DNA from: a bacterium
Lineage (GTDB): Bacteria; Planctomycetota; Planctomycetia; Planctomycetales; Planctomycetaceae
Assembly (NCBI GenBank): GCA_016124895.1
Contig: WGMU01000006.1
Span: 183,741-247,740 of the forward strand
Length of the DNA: 64,000 nucleotides
Direction: 5' to 3'
Shown here piece after piece: positions 56,337-64,000 of the stretch. The notes below the pieces were generated by a model. The model was not told the DNA's origin, ran no database searches, and saw only the letters and a program-made list of their open reading frames with translations. How positions within the stretch are numbered: position 1 is the first letter of the stretch; every line of letters starts with the position of its first letter. The position numbers and the translations under genes are program-made.

Positions 56337-59300
56337 ATGCCTCGTATGTCTATTACTGACTCAATTCGGCGCTTCTTTAACCGCAGGTTCGCTCGACGTC
56401 GTTTGAGAAGATCCAGCCATACATCTCAAGGAATTGTTGACTCCGTCAGGCGGCTCGCAATGCCGGAAAGCCTTGAGGCCCGGGAACTCCTGACAATTAT
56501 TATTGACGTCGGGAATCATGTTCTGCAGCCGGACATGGCTGGTCAGGAACTTCAGATTCAGGTATCTGGCGGAGACGAAGTCCAGGGGGTGACTCTGCGC
56601 GTTCAGATCGGCGATGGCGGTCCTGAGGCAGGAGGCAGTCAGGATGGGCCGTCCATCCAGACGGTCGATATTCTCACCGGGACCGTGTTCGAGTCGAACA
56701 ACACGGGCCTGCGACAGGACGTTGACGGCGACTCGCCGGACACCGTTCCGCAGTTTGAACGAGCGGAGACGACGACCAGCAGCGGAACCGTCAGTGCCTC
56801 GGGGCTGCTCGCCACGATCACGATCGACACCACGGGGTTCACGAGTGGCCAGTTTCCTCTGCTGCTTGCTGGAACCCTCGATGGTGACACGATTCTGCCT
56901 CCGGCGAGTGCCGGTGATGTCAGTATTACGAACGGCATACTGGCGATTTCATCGTCTTCAAGTCCGACGGTGACAGGCATCATGCCGAGCGACACACTGA
57001 TCAGCGATGCGGACGTTCGCAGCGGGACGTTCACGGTTTCGGTCTTTTACAGCGAAGCGATGGATCCAGGGACGGACCCGATGATCGCGTTCGATCCTGC
57101 GGTCGACAGCACGCTGAGCTTTGCATCCGGAGCCTGGTCCGCCAGCGACACGACATACACCGCCACCTATGACGTGGCTGATGCCAACGTTGACGTTGAG
57201 GATATTGACATTAGCGTTAGTGGAGCCCGGAATCTCGCCGGGAACATCCAGACGCCCGCGACAGAAAGTGACGAGTTTTCCATCGACACACTGGCGCCGA
57301 CGGTAGCGGTCAACATTGTCGACGATGCGCTGAACATTGCGGACAGCTCGTCGGTCGTGACGTTCGAGTTCAGCCAGGCGGTGACCGGGTTTGACGCGTC
57401 AGACCTGTCGGCAACCGGCGGGACGCTCTCGAACTTCTCGGGATCGGGCAGCAGTTACACGGCGATGTTTGCGGCGGATGCGGACTTCAGCGGGAGCGGG
57501 TCGGTGACGGTCGGCGCGGGGAGTTACTCGGATGCGGCGGGCAATCCGGGCGAATCCGGCAGCGACACAGTGGCGACCGATACCGTGGCTCCGACAGTCG
57601 CGGTGTCACTTGACGATGCCGCCCTGAACATTGGTGAGACGGCGACCGTGACATTCACGTTTTCGGAAGCGGATGTGGATTTTGCGACGGAGGACGTGAC
57701 GGTCGCGAACGGTGTGCTGTCGGGGCTGGCAGTGACGGGGGATCCACTTGTCTTTACGGCGACGTTCACTCCCAGCGCGAGAGTCGAAGACGCGACGAAC
57801 CTTGTCAGTGTCGGGACAACTTACACTGACGCGGCAGGCAATCAAGGGGTGGCGGGCGAGTCGGAGAACTTTGCGATCGACACGCTGGCGCCGACCGTGA
57901 CGGTCAACATTGTCGACGCGTCGCTGAGCAGTTCAGACAACAGTTCGCAGGTGACGTTCGAGTTTTCCGAAGCGGTGACCGGGTTTGACGAGTCGGATGT
58001 CGCGGTGAGCGGCGGGACGCTCAGCGGGTTCATGATGATTGGCGAGGACGAGAACGTCTTCACGGCAACGTTTACCGCGAACGGCGGCTTCGAAGGGATC
58101 GGTTCGGTGAGTGTGACGGCGGGGAGCTATGCGGACGCGGCGGGGAACGCCGGCGGCAGCGGGACGGACTCCGTGCCGATCGACACGCTTGATGAGGACA
58201 CCGTGGCGCCGACAGTCGTGATCACTCCGGACGGGACGACGACCGGGACTTCCCCGATTGTATTCACATTTCAGTTCAGTGAGCCGGTTTCGGGATTTGA
58301 CGTCTCTGATGTGAGCATCACCAATGGCACGGCGGGGATGTTCTCGGCGGTGGATGCGGACACGTTCACGCTGGATGTGACTCCGTCCGCAGTGGGAGCG
58401 GTGACGGTGAGCGTCGGGGACGGAGCGGCTCAGGACGCGGCGGGGAATGATTCGGTCGCGGCGTCGGCGACGGTGACGTTTGAGTCCGGCACGGCAGCGC
58501 CGCTCGACGTGACGCTACCGGGTGCGGATTCGTACGAGATTCTGCGCGACGGCGATGATCTCGTCGTGCGTGTTGAAGCTGGAGCGGAGTTGAGTCGCCA
58601 GATCGCGGCTGGTGTCAGCGTGCTGCGCATCACCGGCTCGGCGGGAGCCGATGTCGTCACGGTGCTCGATACCGGCGTCGCGGTGGATACGCTGATCGTG
58701 TTTACGGGGGACGGCGGGAATGACCGCTTCGATGCGTCGCTGGCGGCGGGGGCGGTGAACCTCACGGGCAATGGGGGGCATGACACGCTGATCGGTGGCG
58801 CGGGAAATGACACGCTGTTCGGCGGCGCAGGCCGCGACTCACTCGTCGGGAATGATGGCGACGATCACCTGCTCGGGCAGGGCGCTCACCGGGACACAAT
58901 TCAGGGCGGCGCGGGCGTCGACACGCTCGATGGCGGCGCGGGCGGGACCCACTTCGCCGACGGCGTCAGCGGCACGGTGATTCTCGCGGCTGACGGCTAT
59001 CGTGATGCGACCGTCGGAGAGATCGTCGGGACCATCCTGTCACTCGTGCTGAGCGGCAGCGACGGAGATGACTTCATCGACGGTCGCGCCTTCCTGGCCA
59101 GCCGGTTGACGATCAGCGGTCGTGGCGGCAACGACAGCCTGTTCGGCACGCCAGGCAATGACCTGCTGCTGGGAGGTGATGGCGACGATCTCCTCGTCGG
59201 CGGCGGCGGTGACGACGTTCTGGCCGGCGGGGACGGCAACGACACGCTGCGCGGCGGAGCCGGCCGGGACCGCCTGTGGGGCGAAGCCGGTGACGATATT

Positions 59301-59495
59301 CTCCAGGGCCAGGGCGGCAGCGGCGACTTCCTGCGCGGCGGAACGGGAGCCGACCGGCTCAACGGCGGCCAGGGCCCAGACCGGCTCCGCGTCGACGGCG
59401 CCGACACGATCCTCGCCCCCGACAACCGCGACCGGATCGAGGCGGACATCGACGAAATCTTCCGCCTGTCCCCCTCGCTGAGCAGTCTCATCTGA
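56337..59495 (+). CDS. Giant surface protein with Ig-like and RTX calcium-binding repeats
   Basis: 1052 residues. The Arg-rich N-terminus with [13 protein letters not shown] is the planctomycete surface-protein motif. Then come the 249-bp shared module (about 87-169), a bacterial Ig-like segment and four repeats of about 95-100 residues starting APTV ([71 protein letters not shown]). The C-terminal 250 residues contain many GGxGxDxLxGGxG-type RTX nonapeptides ([43 protein letters not shown]), which bind Ca2+. It is probably exported to the surface, as adhesin or matrix. It lies 175 bp downstream of the subtilase on the same strand. Confidence 0.92.
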   Translation: MPRMSITDSIRRFFNRRFARRRLRRSSHTSQGIVDSVRRLAMPESLEARELLTIIIDVGNHVLQPDMAGQELQIQVSGGDEVQGVTLRVQIGDGGPEAGGSQDGPSIQTVDILTGTVFESNNTGLRQDVDGDSPDTVPQFERAETTTSSGTVSASGLLATITIDTTGFTSGQFPLLLAGTLDGDTILPPASAGDVSITNGILAISSSSSPTVTGIMPSDTLISDADVRSGTFTVSVFYSEAMDPGTDPMIAFDPAVDSTLSFASGAWSASDTTYTATYDVADANVDVEDIDISVSGARNLAGNIQTPATESDEFSIDTLAPTVAVNIVDDALNIADSSSVVTFEFSQAVTGFDASDLSATGGTLSNFSGSGSSYTAMFAADADFSGSGSVTVGAGSYSDAAGNPGESGSDTVATDTVAPTVAVSLDDAALNIGETATVTFTFSEADVDFATEDVTVANGVLSGLAVTGDPLVFTATFTPSARVEDATNLVSVGTTYTDAAGNQGVAGESENFAIDTLAPTVTVNIVDASLSSSDNSSQVTFEFSEAVTGFDESDVAVSGGTLSGFMMIGEDENVFTATFTANGGFEGIGSVSVTAGSYADAAGNAGGSGTDSVPIDTLDEDTVAPTVVITPDGTTTGTSPIVFTFQFSEPVSGFDVSDVSITNGTAGMFSAVDADTFTLDVTPSAVGAVTVSVGDGAAQDAAGNDSVAASATVTFESGTAAPLDVTLPGADSYEILRDGDDLVVRVEAGAELSRQIAAGVSVLRITGSAGADVVTVLDTGVAVDTLIVFTGDGGNDRFDASLAAGAVNLTGNGGHDTLIGGAGNDTLFGGAGRDSLVGNDGDDHLLGQGAHRDTIQGGAGVDTLDGGAGGTHFADGVSGTVILAADGYRDATVGEIVGTILSLVLSGSDGDDFIDGRAFLASRLTISGRGGNDSLFGTPGNDLLLGGDGDDLLVGGGGDDVLAGGDGNDTLRGGAGRDRLWGEAGDDILQGQGGSGDFLRGGTGADRLNGGQGPDRLRVDGADTILAPDNRDRIEADIDEIFRLSPSLSSLI
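56595..56843 (+). repeat. 249-bp module shared with the previous gene (copy 2)
   Basis: Counterpart of 54812-55060, gap-free and about 94% identical by hand count. It encodes the same 83 residues with one exchange. Confidence 0.92.
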
Positions 59496-59674
59496 CTGCA
59501 GGAATCCCCCGTTCCCATCCTCCGCGTCCGCACGCAGCGGTGGCAGAGCGCCCCTCGCTACCGCAGAGCGTATTCAGCCGAGTAACGCGCACGCCTTGCG
59601 GTCAAACGAGTGTGCGTCAGAATTCCTCGGATGAATCTGATATTGGTCTGGAACGACACGGGAGACCGCACACC

Positions 59675-61036
59675 ATGCAGAATGTGACCGACTTTCTCAA
59701 CGCGAACCGTGACGCTGCCGTTGCCGAACTGCAGGAACTGCTGCGGATTCCGTCCGTGAGTGCGGACTCGGCCTTCAAACCGCACATGGCTGCCGCGGCG
59801 GAGTTCATCGTCAACAGGCTGACGTCAGCAGGGCTGACAGCGGAGATCGTTCCGACGGCGGGACACCCGATTGTTTACGGCGAATGGACGCAGGCAGCGG
59901 GGGCTCCGACCGTGCTGATTTACGGGCACTACGACGTGCAGCCGCCGGACCCGATCGAGAAGTGGACGACGCCTCCGTTCGAGCCTGCCATTCGTGACGG
60001 CCGCATCTGGGCTCGCGGAGCAACTGACGACAAAGGCCAGGTCTGGACTCACGTACTGTCTGTTGCCGCTTGGCTGCAGGTACGCGGCTCGCTGCCGGTC
60101 AACGTGAAGTTCGTCATCGAAGGTGAAGAAGAAGTCGGCAGCAACAATCTGGAAACGTTCCTGCGTGACAATCGCGAGAAACTCGCCTGCGACGTCGCCG
60201 TCATCAGTGACACGGCTCAGTATGGACCGGGCATTCCGGCGATCACGTACGGACTGCGTGGCATCCTTGCGTGCGAAGTTACGCTGACCGGTCCGAACCG
60301 CGATCTGCACAGCGGCGTGTTCGGCGGAGCAGTCGCCAACCCGGTCAACGAACTCTGCCGGCTGATCTCGCTGCTGCACGACGATCAACGCCGCGTCGCC
60401 GTGCCCGGCTTTTATGATGACGTCAAACCGCTGACGGACGAGGAGCGGGCACAGTTTGCCGCGTTGCCATTCAACGAAGCTGCCTGGCTCGCTGACCTCG
60501 GCGTCAACGCATCTGTTGGCGAGACCGGCTACACAGCCACCGAACGGCGGTGGGCTCGCCCGACATGTGACGTCAACGGCATCTTCGGCGGCTACACCGG
60601 AGAAGGGCCAAAGACGATCGTCCCGTCGACCGCTACCGCCAAGATCACCTGCCGCCTGGTTCCCGATCAGGATCCACATCAGTTGACTGAAGCTCTGAGA
60701 CAGTTCCTGGAGTCGAATCTCTCTCCGGGCGTGAAGATGGAGTTCAGCACGGCACATGGTGGCAGCCCGTCGATGGCCGATCTGGGAAGTCCCTACATGG
60801 CCGCGGCAAAAGCGGCCATCGAACAGGCCTTCGGCAACGCTCCGGTGCTGATTCGCGAAGGCGGTTCGATCCCCGTCGTCGCGAGCCTCGCCGAGATCCT
60901 CGGTGTCGAAACTCTCCTTCTCGGCTGGGGCCAGAACAGCGACAATCTGCACAGCCCTGACGAGCACTTTTCGATCGAAGATTTTCACCGCGGAACACTC
61001 GCCAGTGCCTGCCTGTGGCAGGAGCTCGCCAGCTGA
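59675..61036 (+). CDS. M20 family dipeptidase/metallopeptidase
   Basis: 453 residues from ATG at 59675 ([31 protein letters not shown]). Metal ligands are visible: the His/Asp of [13 protein letters not shown], the Asp of RGATDDKGQ, the Glu pair of [11 protein letters not shown] (general base and ligand), the Asp of AVISDT, and a late His in [12 protein letters not shown] dimerisation domain starts near [22 protein letters not shown]. This is the dinuclear-zinc M20 family (dipeptidase-like subgroup), acting in the cytosol on short peptides. A longer upstream frame from 59540 lacks homology. A family A palindrome overlaps its stop. Confidence 0.95.
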   Translation: MQNVTDFLNANRDAAVAELQELLRIPSVSADSAFKPHMAAAAEFIVNRLTSAGLTAEIVPTAGHPIVYGEWTQAAGAPTVLIYGHYDVQPPDPIEKWTTPPFEPAIRDGRIWARGATDDKGQVWTHVLSVAAWLQVRGSLPVNVKFVIEGEEEVGSNNLETFLRDNREKLACDVAVISDTAQYGPGIPAITYGLRGILACEVTLTGPNRDLHSGVFGGAVANPVNELCRLISLLHDDQRRVAVPGFYDDVKPLTDEERAQFAALPFNEAAWLADLGVNASVGETGYTATERRWARPTCDVNGIFGGYTGEGPKTIVPSTATAKITCRLVPDQDPHQLTEALRQFLESNLSPGVKMEFSTAHGGSPSMADLGSPYMAAAKAAIEQAFGNAPVLIREGGSIPVVASLAEILGVETLLLGWGQNSDNLHSPDEHFSIEDFHRGTLASACLWQELAS

Positions 61037-61114
61037 CGCAAAGGCGCAGAGACGCAAAGATTCGCAAAGTGAAGGCTTTGCACGACTCTGCGTCTTCGTG
61101 GCTTTGCGTCAGAG
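61034..61114. repeat. Intergenic palindrome, family A copy 3
   Basis: CTGACGCAAAGGCGCAGAGA on the left faces CTCTGCGTCTTCGTGGCTTTGCGTCAG on the right. It overlaps the TGA stop of the M20 peptidase gene (61034-61036) and runs into the gap before serS. Confidence 0.8.
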
Positions 61115-61233
61115 TCCCGTTGAGGCGAAGCAACATCTGGCATCCAGTCGCTCTTCTTCCGGCGGCAGATTGTTCCCGGTAGACTCCGCCGCCAACGCGA
61201 CTATTTCACGCACTTCAACGATCCGAACAGGCC

Positions 61234-62514
61234 ATGCTTGACCTTCAGTTCATCTGTGAGAACCGCGACCTCGTTGCGGAAAACTGCCGGAACCGGGGCG
61301 TTGATTGTGATATCGACGCAGTCATCGAACTCCGTGGACAGCGCGGCGAGCTGCAGACGAGGGGGGACTCGCTGCGCAGCGAGCAGAACCAGACGTCGAA
61401 GCTGATTCCGAAGGCCAAAGACAACGACGAGCGGCAGCAGTACATCGCTCGTGGCAAGGAGCTGCGGGAACAGATCGCGGCAATCGACGACGAGCTGGCT
61501 GCGGTGAACGAGAAGCTGGCAGACCTGCAATCGACGATTCCGAATCTGTCGCACCCGGACGCTCCGGTCGGGAAGATCGACAAGGAAAACATCGAAGTCC
61601 GTCGTGTCGGCGAACTGCCGCAGTTCGATTTCAAACCGCTCGATCATGTCGAGCTGGCGGAGAAACACGATCTGATCGACTTTGAAGGCGGCGCCCGCGT
61701 CACTGGCTCGGGTTTCTACTTCCTGAAGAACGACGCCGTGTTTCTGGAGATGGCGCTGATTCAGTACGCCATCGAGAAGCTGCGGGCCGAGGGCTTTACC
61801 GTTCACTCGACGCCGGACCTCGCGCGTCAGGAAGTCCTGCACGGAACGGGCTATAACCCCCGTGGCGAAGAGACGCAGATTTACTCGATCGCCGGCACCG
61901 ACCTGAGCCTCGTCGCCACGGCCGAGATCACGCTCGGCGGACTGCTCAAAGACGAGATCATCGACTACGAAAAGCTGCCACTGAAGTTCGCCGGCGTGTC
62001 GCACTGCTTCCGCACGGAAGCCGGAGCGGCCGGCAAGGCCTCGCGCGGCATCTATCGCGTCCATCAGTTTACGAAGGTCGAAATCTTCGGCTTCACAGCG
62101 CCGGACCTTGACGCCTCTAACGCGTTCCACAATGAGATCGTGCGCATCGAAGAGGAGATCTTTCAGGGGCTCGGCATTCCGTACCGCGTCGTCGATACCT
62201 GCACCGGCGACCTCGGCGGCCCAGCCTACCGCAAGTTCGATCTCGAAGCCTGGATGCCCGGCCGCGGGGAAACCGGCGAGTTCGGCGAAGTCACGTCCGC
62301 GTCGAACTGCACCGACTACCAGGCGCGCCGTCTCGGCATCCGCACGCGAGTTCCGGACACGAAGGGCACGAGTTTCGTGCATACGCTCAACGGGACGGCG
62401 ATCGCGATCTCGCGAGCACTGGTGGCAATCCTCGAAAACTATCAGCAGGCAGACGGCAGCATCCGCATTCCGGAAGTCCTGCAGAAGTGGGTTGGTCGAG
62501 AGCAGATCGGTTAA
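61234..62514 (+). CDS. serS: Serine-tRNA ligase
   Basis: 426 residues. The N-terminal helical arm (about 1-105, MLDLQFICENRDLVAENCRNRG, then the coiled coil ending ADLQSTIPNLSHPDAPVG) contacts the tRNA. Class II motifs are present: motif 1 near GSGFYFLKNDAVFLEMALIQYAIE, motif 2 in HCFRTEAGAAGKASRGIYRVHQFTKVE, and motif 3 in THTLNGTA-type FVHTLNGTAIAISRALVAILENYQ. The length is usual for bacterial SerRS. It charges tRNA-Ser and also provides Ser-tRNA for selenocysteine synthesis. The gene lies between two family A palindromes. Confidence 0.98.
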   Translation: MLDLQFICENRDLVAENCRNRGVDCDIDAVIELRGQRGELQTRGDSLRSEQNQTSKLIPKAKDNDERQQYIARGKELREQIAAIDDELAAVNEKLADLQSTIPNLSHPDAPVGKIDKENIEVRRVGELPQFDFKPLDHVELAEKHDLIDFEGGARVTGSGFYFLKNDAVFLEMALIQYAIEKLRAEGFTVHSTPDLARQEVLHGTGYNPRGEETQIYSIAGTDLSLVATAEITLGGLLKDEIIDYEKLPLKFAGVSHCFRTEAGAAGKASRGIYRVHQFTKVEIFGFTAPDLDASNAFHNEIVRIEEEIFQGLGIPYRVVDTCTGDLGGPAYRKFDLEAWMPGRGETGEFGEVTSASNCTDYQARRLGIRTRVPDTKGTSFVHTLNGTAIAISRALVAILENYQQADGSIRIPEVLQKWVGREQIG

Positions 62515-62524
62515 GCTGGGCTGA

Positions 62525-62620
62525 ATGCAGCGCAAAGACGCGGAGATGCAAAGAATCGCGAAGCACAGGAGCGTCGGAGGTCTTTGCATAACTTTGTGAC
62601 TTCAAACCTTTACGCTGCAT
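62525..62620. repeat. Intergenic palindrome, family A copy 4
   Basis: ATGCAGCGCAAAGACGC on the left (62525 on) faces CAAACCTTTACGCTGCAT on the right (ending 62620); the outer eight bases pair exactly, with internal degeneration. It lies between serS and larC. Confidence 0.75.
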
Positions 62621-62669
62621 GCTCGATGGAATTCCGGTGAGATCTCTTCTTTCGGAGCTGTGAGTATCA

Positions 62670-64000
62670 ATGCGTATCGCTTATCTGGACTGCTCGACCG
62701 GGATTGCCGGCGATATGACGCTGGCCGCGTTGATTGATGCGGGCGTTGACGCTGATGCGATTCGGGCGGGCATCGAATCGCTGGGGCTCGATGGTGTTTC
62801 GCTGAAGATCGAGACCGTCGTCAAAGGCGGCTTCCGGGCGACACACGTGACGGTCAAGCATCCTGAGCAGCACGCGCATCGGCATCTGTCGGACATCGAA
62901 GCCATCCTCGCGCGAGCGGACGGCGTGACGGACCCACAGAAGACGATCGCCCGCGAGATCTTCCTCGCTGTCGCGCAGGCCGAGGCGAAGGTGCATGGCT
63001 CGACGGTCGAGAAGGTTCACTTCCACGAAGTCGGGGCGATCGATTCGATCGTCGACATCGTCGGCGCGGCGATCGGTTTTGACCTGCTGGGCCTCGATCA
63101 GATCGTCTGCAGTCACGTGCCAACTGGGCATGGCAAGGTGAAGATCGATCACGGCGTCTGCCCGGTGCCGACGCCGGGAACGGCCGAACTGCTTCGCGGG
63201 ATCCCGATTGCCGATGTGCCGATCGAGGCCGAGCTGACAACGCCAACCGGTGCGGCGATCGTCAAGTCGCTCGTCGATCGCTTCTCGCCCTCGCTGCCGG
63301 CGATGACTCTCGAATCCGTCGGGTACGGAGCCGGCACGAAGGACTTCCGTCAGCGGGCGAACATCCTGCGGCTGTTTGTCGGCGAGGCCGTCGCGGCGGC
63401 GGACTTTGATCAGATCTGGTTGCTCGAAACCAACCTCGACGACTGCTCGGGCGAGATCATCGGCTTTACGAAGCAGAAATTGCTCGAACACGGTGCCCTC
63501 GACGTTTATTCGACAGCGATCCAGATGAAAAAGGAGCGGCCTGGTGTTCTGCTGAGCGTGATCTGCCGGCCGGAAGACCTCGAAACGATCGAGACGATCG
63601 TCTACCACGAAACCGGAACCTTTGGTATTCGGCGACGACTGCTCGAACGGTCGAAGCGGCTACGGGAAACGATCACGATCGATTCCGACTGGGGTCCGAT
63701 CGAAGGCAAGCTTGGCTGGCGCGAGGGCGAACCGGCGATCTTTACTCCGGAGTTCGAGTCGCTGGCCCGAATCGCTCGCGAACAGGAGATTCCACTCCGC
63801 GAGGTCTACCGCACCGTCGAGGCGTGGTACCAGCAGATGGAATTCGACATCGACGACGAACCGCATTCTCACGATCATGACCACAGCCACGATCATGACC
63901 ACGACGCCGGACATCACCACGACGCCGGACATCACCACGACGCCGGACATCACCACGACGCCGGACATCACCACGACGCCGGACATCACCACGACGCCGG
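62670..64000 (+). CDS. larC: Nickel pincer cofactor biosynthesis protein LarC, 3' end outside window
   Basis: 443 residues are visible from ATG at 62670 (MRIAYLDCSTGIAGDMTLAALIDAG), and the frame is open at the right edge. The family signatures are IAGDM, KVHFHEVGAIDSIVDIVGA, CSHVPTGHGKVKIDHGVCPVPTPGT, TPTGAAIVKSL, and LETNLDDCSGEIIGF with the later VLLSVICRP. LarC inserts nickel into the pincer nucleotide cofactor of lactate racemase and related enzymes. In Lactobacillus plantarum it is made from two frames joined by a frameshift; here it is one continuous frame. The C-terminus is His-rich (HSHDHDHSHDHDHD), then repeats of DAGHHH. larB and larE are not in the window. Confidence 0.94.
   Translation, partial: MRIAYLDCSTGIAGDMTLAALIDAGVDADAIRAGIESLGLDGVSLKIETVVKGGFRATHVTVKHPEQHAHRHLSDIEAILARADGVTDPQKTIAREIFLAVAQAEAKVHGSTVEKVHFHEVGAIDSIVDIVGAAIGFDLLGLDQIVCSHVPTGHGKVKIDHGVCPVPTPGTAELLRGIPIADVPIEAELTTPTGAAIVKSLVDRFSPSLPAMTLESVGYGAGTKDFRQRANILRLFVGEAVAAADFDQIWLLETNLDDCSGEIIGFTKQKLLEHGALDVYSTAIQMKKERPGVLLSVICRPEDLETIETIVYHETGTFGIRRRLLERSKRLRETITIDSDWGPIEGKLGWREGEPAIFTPEFESLARIAREQEIPLREVYRTVEAWYQQMEFDIDDEPHSHDHDHSHDHDHDAGHHHDAGHHHDAGHHHDAGHHHDAGHHHDA
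63903..64000 (+). repeat. 18-bp tandem repeat encoding DAGHHH in larC
   Basis: Five identical units of GACGCCGGACATCACCAC (63903-63992) plus a partial sixth (63993-64000) at the window edge. The repeat is in frame and adds a His-rich tail to LarC. Perfect identity suggests recent slippage-driven growth; the number of further units lies outside the window. Confidence 0.97.

Noticed and set aside
61201..62589. 462-codon minus-strand reading frame
   Set aside because: Mirror frame of serS; the serS motifs on the plus strand are complete.
63903..64000. Regular short repeats resembling a CRISPR array
   Set aside because: The units are 18 bp, adjacent without spacers, and in frame with larC, so they are a coding tandem repeat.

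Overview
The window looks like a chromosomal segment of a planctomycete (phylum Planctomycetota). The support is a combination of family-typical genes: a Tat-signal DUF1501 protein, several ECF sigma factors, a Ser/Thr kinase with a large exported C-terminal half, very large surface proteins whose N-termini carry the planctomycete-type 'LE.R.LL(S/T)' motif, a PQQ-type beta-propeller protein, a formaldehyde-activating-enzyme homologue, and GC-rich intergenic regions full of short palindromic elements. This is inference from gene content; there is no rRNA or tRNA in the window to confirm it.

Layout. 1-8.7 kb: minus-strand genes for an exported amidohydrolase (cut by the left edge), a DUF1501 protein, a dicarboxylate/cation symporter, a zinc-ribbon protein and a NarL-like regulator with an unusual receiver site; then a PPP-type phosphatase (+), a PD-(D/E)XK-like protein (-) and a 32-residue basic protein with a clear terminator. 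9-20 kb: an RND pump, an Fae-like protein, a YyaL/DUF255 protein, an exported prolyl oligopeptidase and a ribBA-cyclophilin pair with overlapping start and stop. 20-30 kb: a cheX-cheY pair (-), two ECF sigma factors in tandem, and a 2247-residue membrane protein joining FecR, VIT, vWA-like and TPR-like regions. 30-39 kb: a ribbon-helix-helix protein behind three AGAGATATCTCT-type palindromes, a small partner, a TraR/DksA-lspA pair, rfbA, a PQQ-propeller gene preceded by a 56-residue membrane protein, a VTT/DedA-like protein, a secreted Tyr/His-rich peptide and an exported HEXXH metallopeptidase. 39-45 kb: the conserved prkA-yeaH-spoVR stress cluster and an unrecognised gene. 45-50 kb (-): ECF sigma factor, Ser/Thr kinase with a beta-helix-like C-terminal half, and an overlapping TPR-like reading frame. 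50-59.5 kb (+): two giant surface proteins, a subtilase with dockerin-like end and an Ig-like/RTX calcium-binding protein, sharing a nearly identical 249-bp module. 59.6-64 kb: M20 peptidase, serS and larC, the last cut by the right edge within a His-rich tandem repeat.

Most genes look like housekeeping or lineage-typical functions. The best candidates for something little described are the operator-flanked ribbon-helix-helix locus, the ECF/FecR-VIT giant, the sigma-kinase-TPR operon divergent from the surface proteins, and at least six kinds of intergenic palindrome, one of them present four times. Some palindromes form the ends or upstream edges of coding regions. No CRISPR array, integrase, transposase or phage block was seen.
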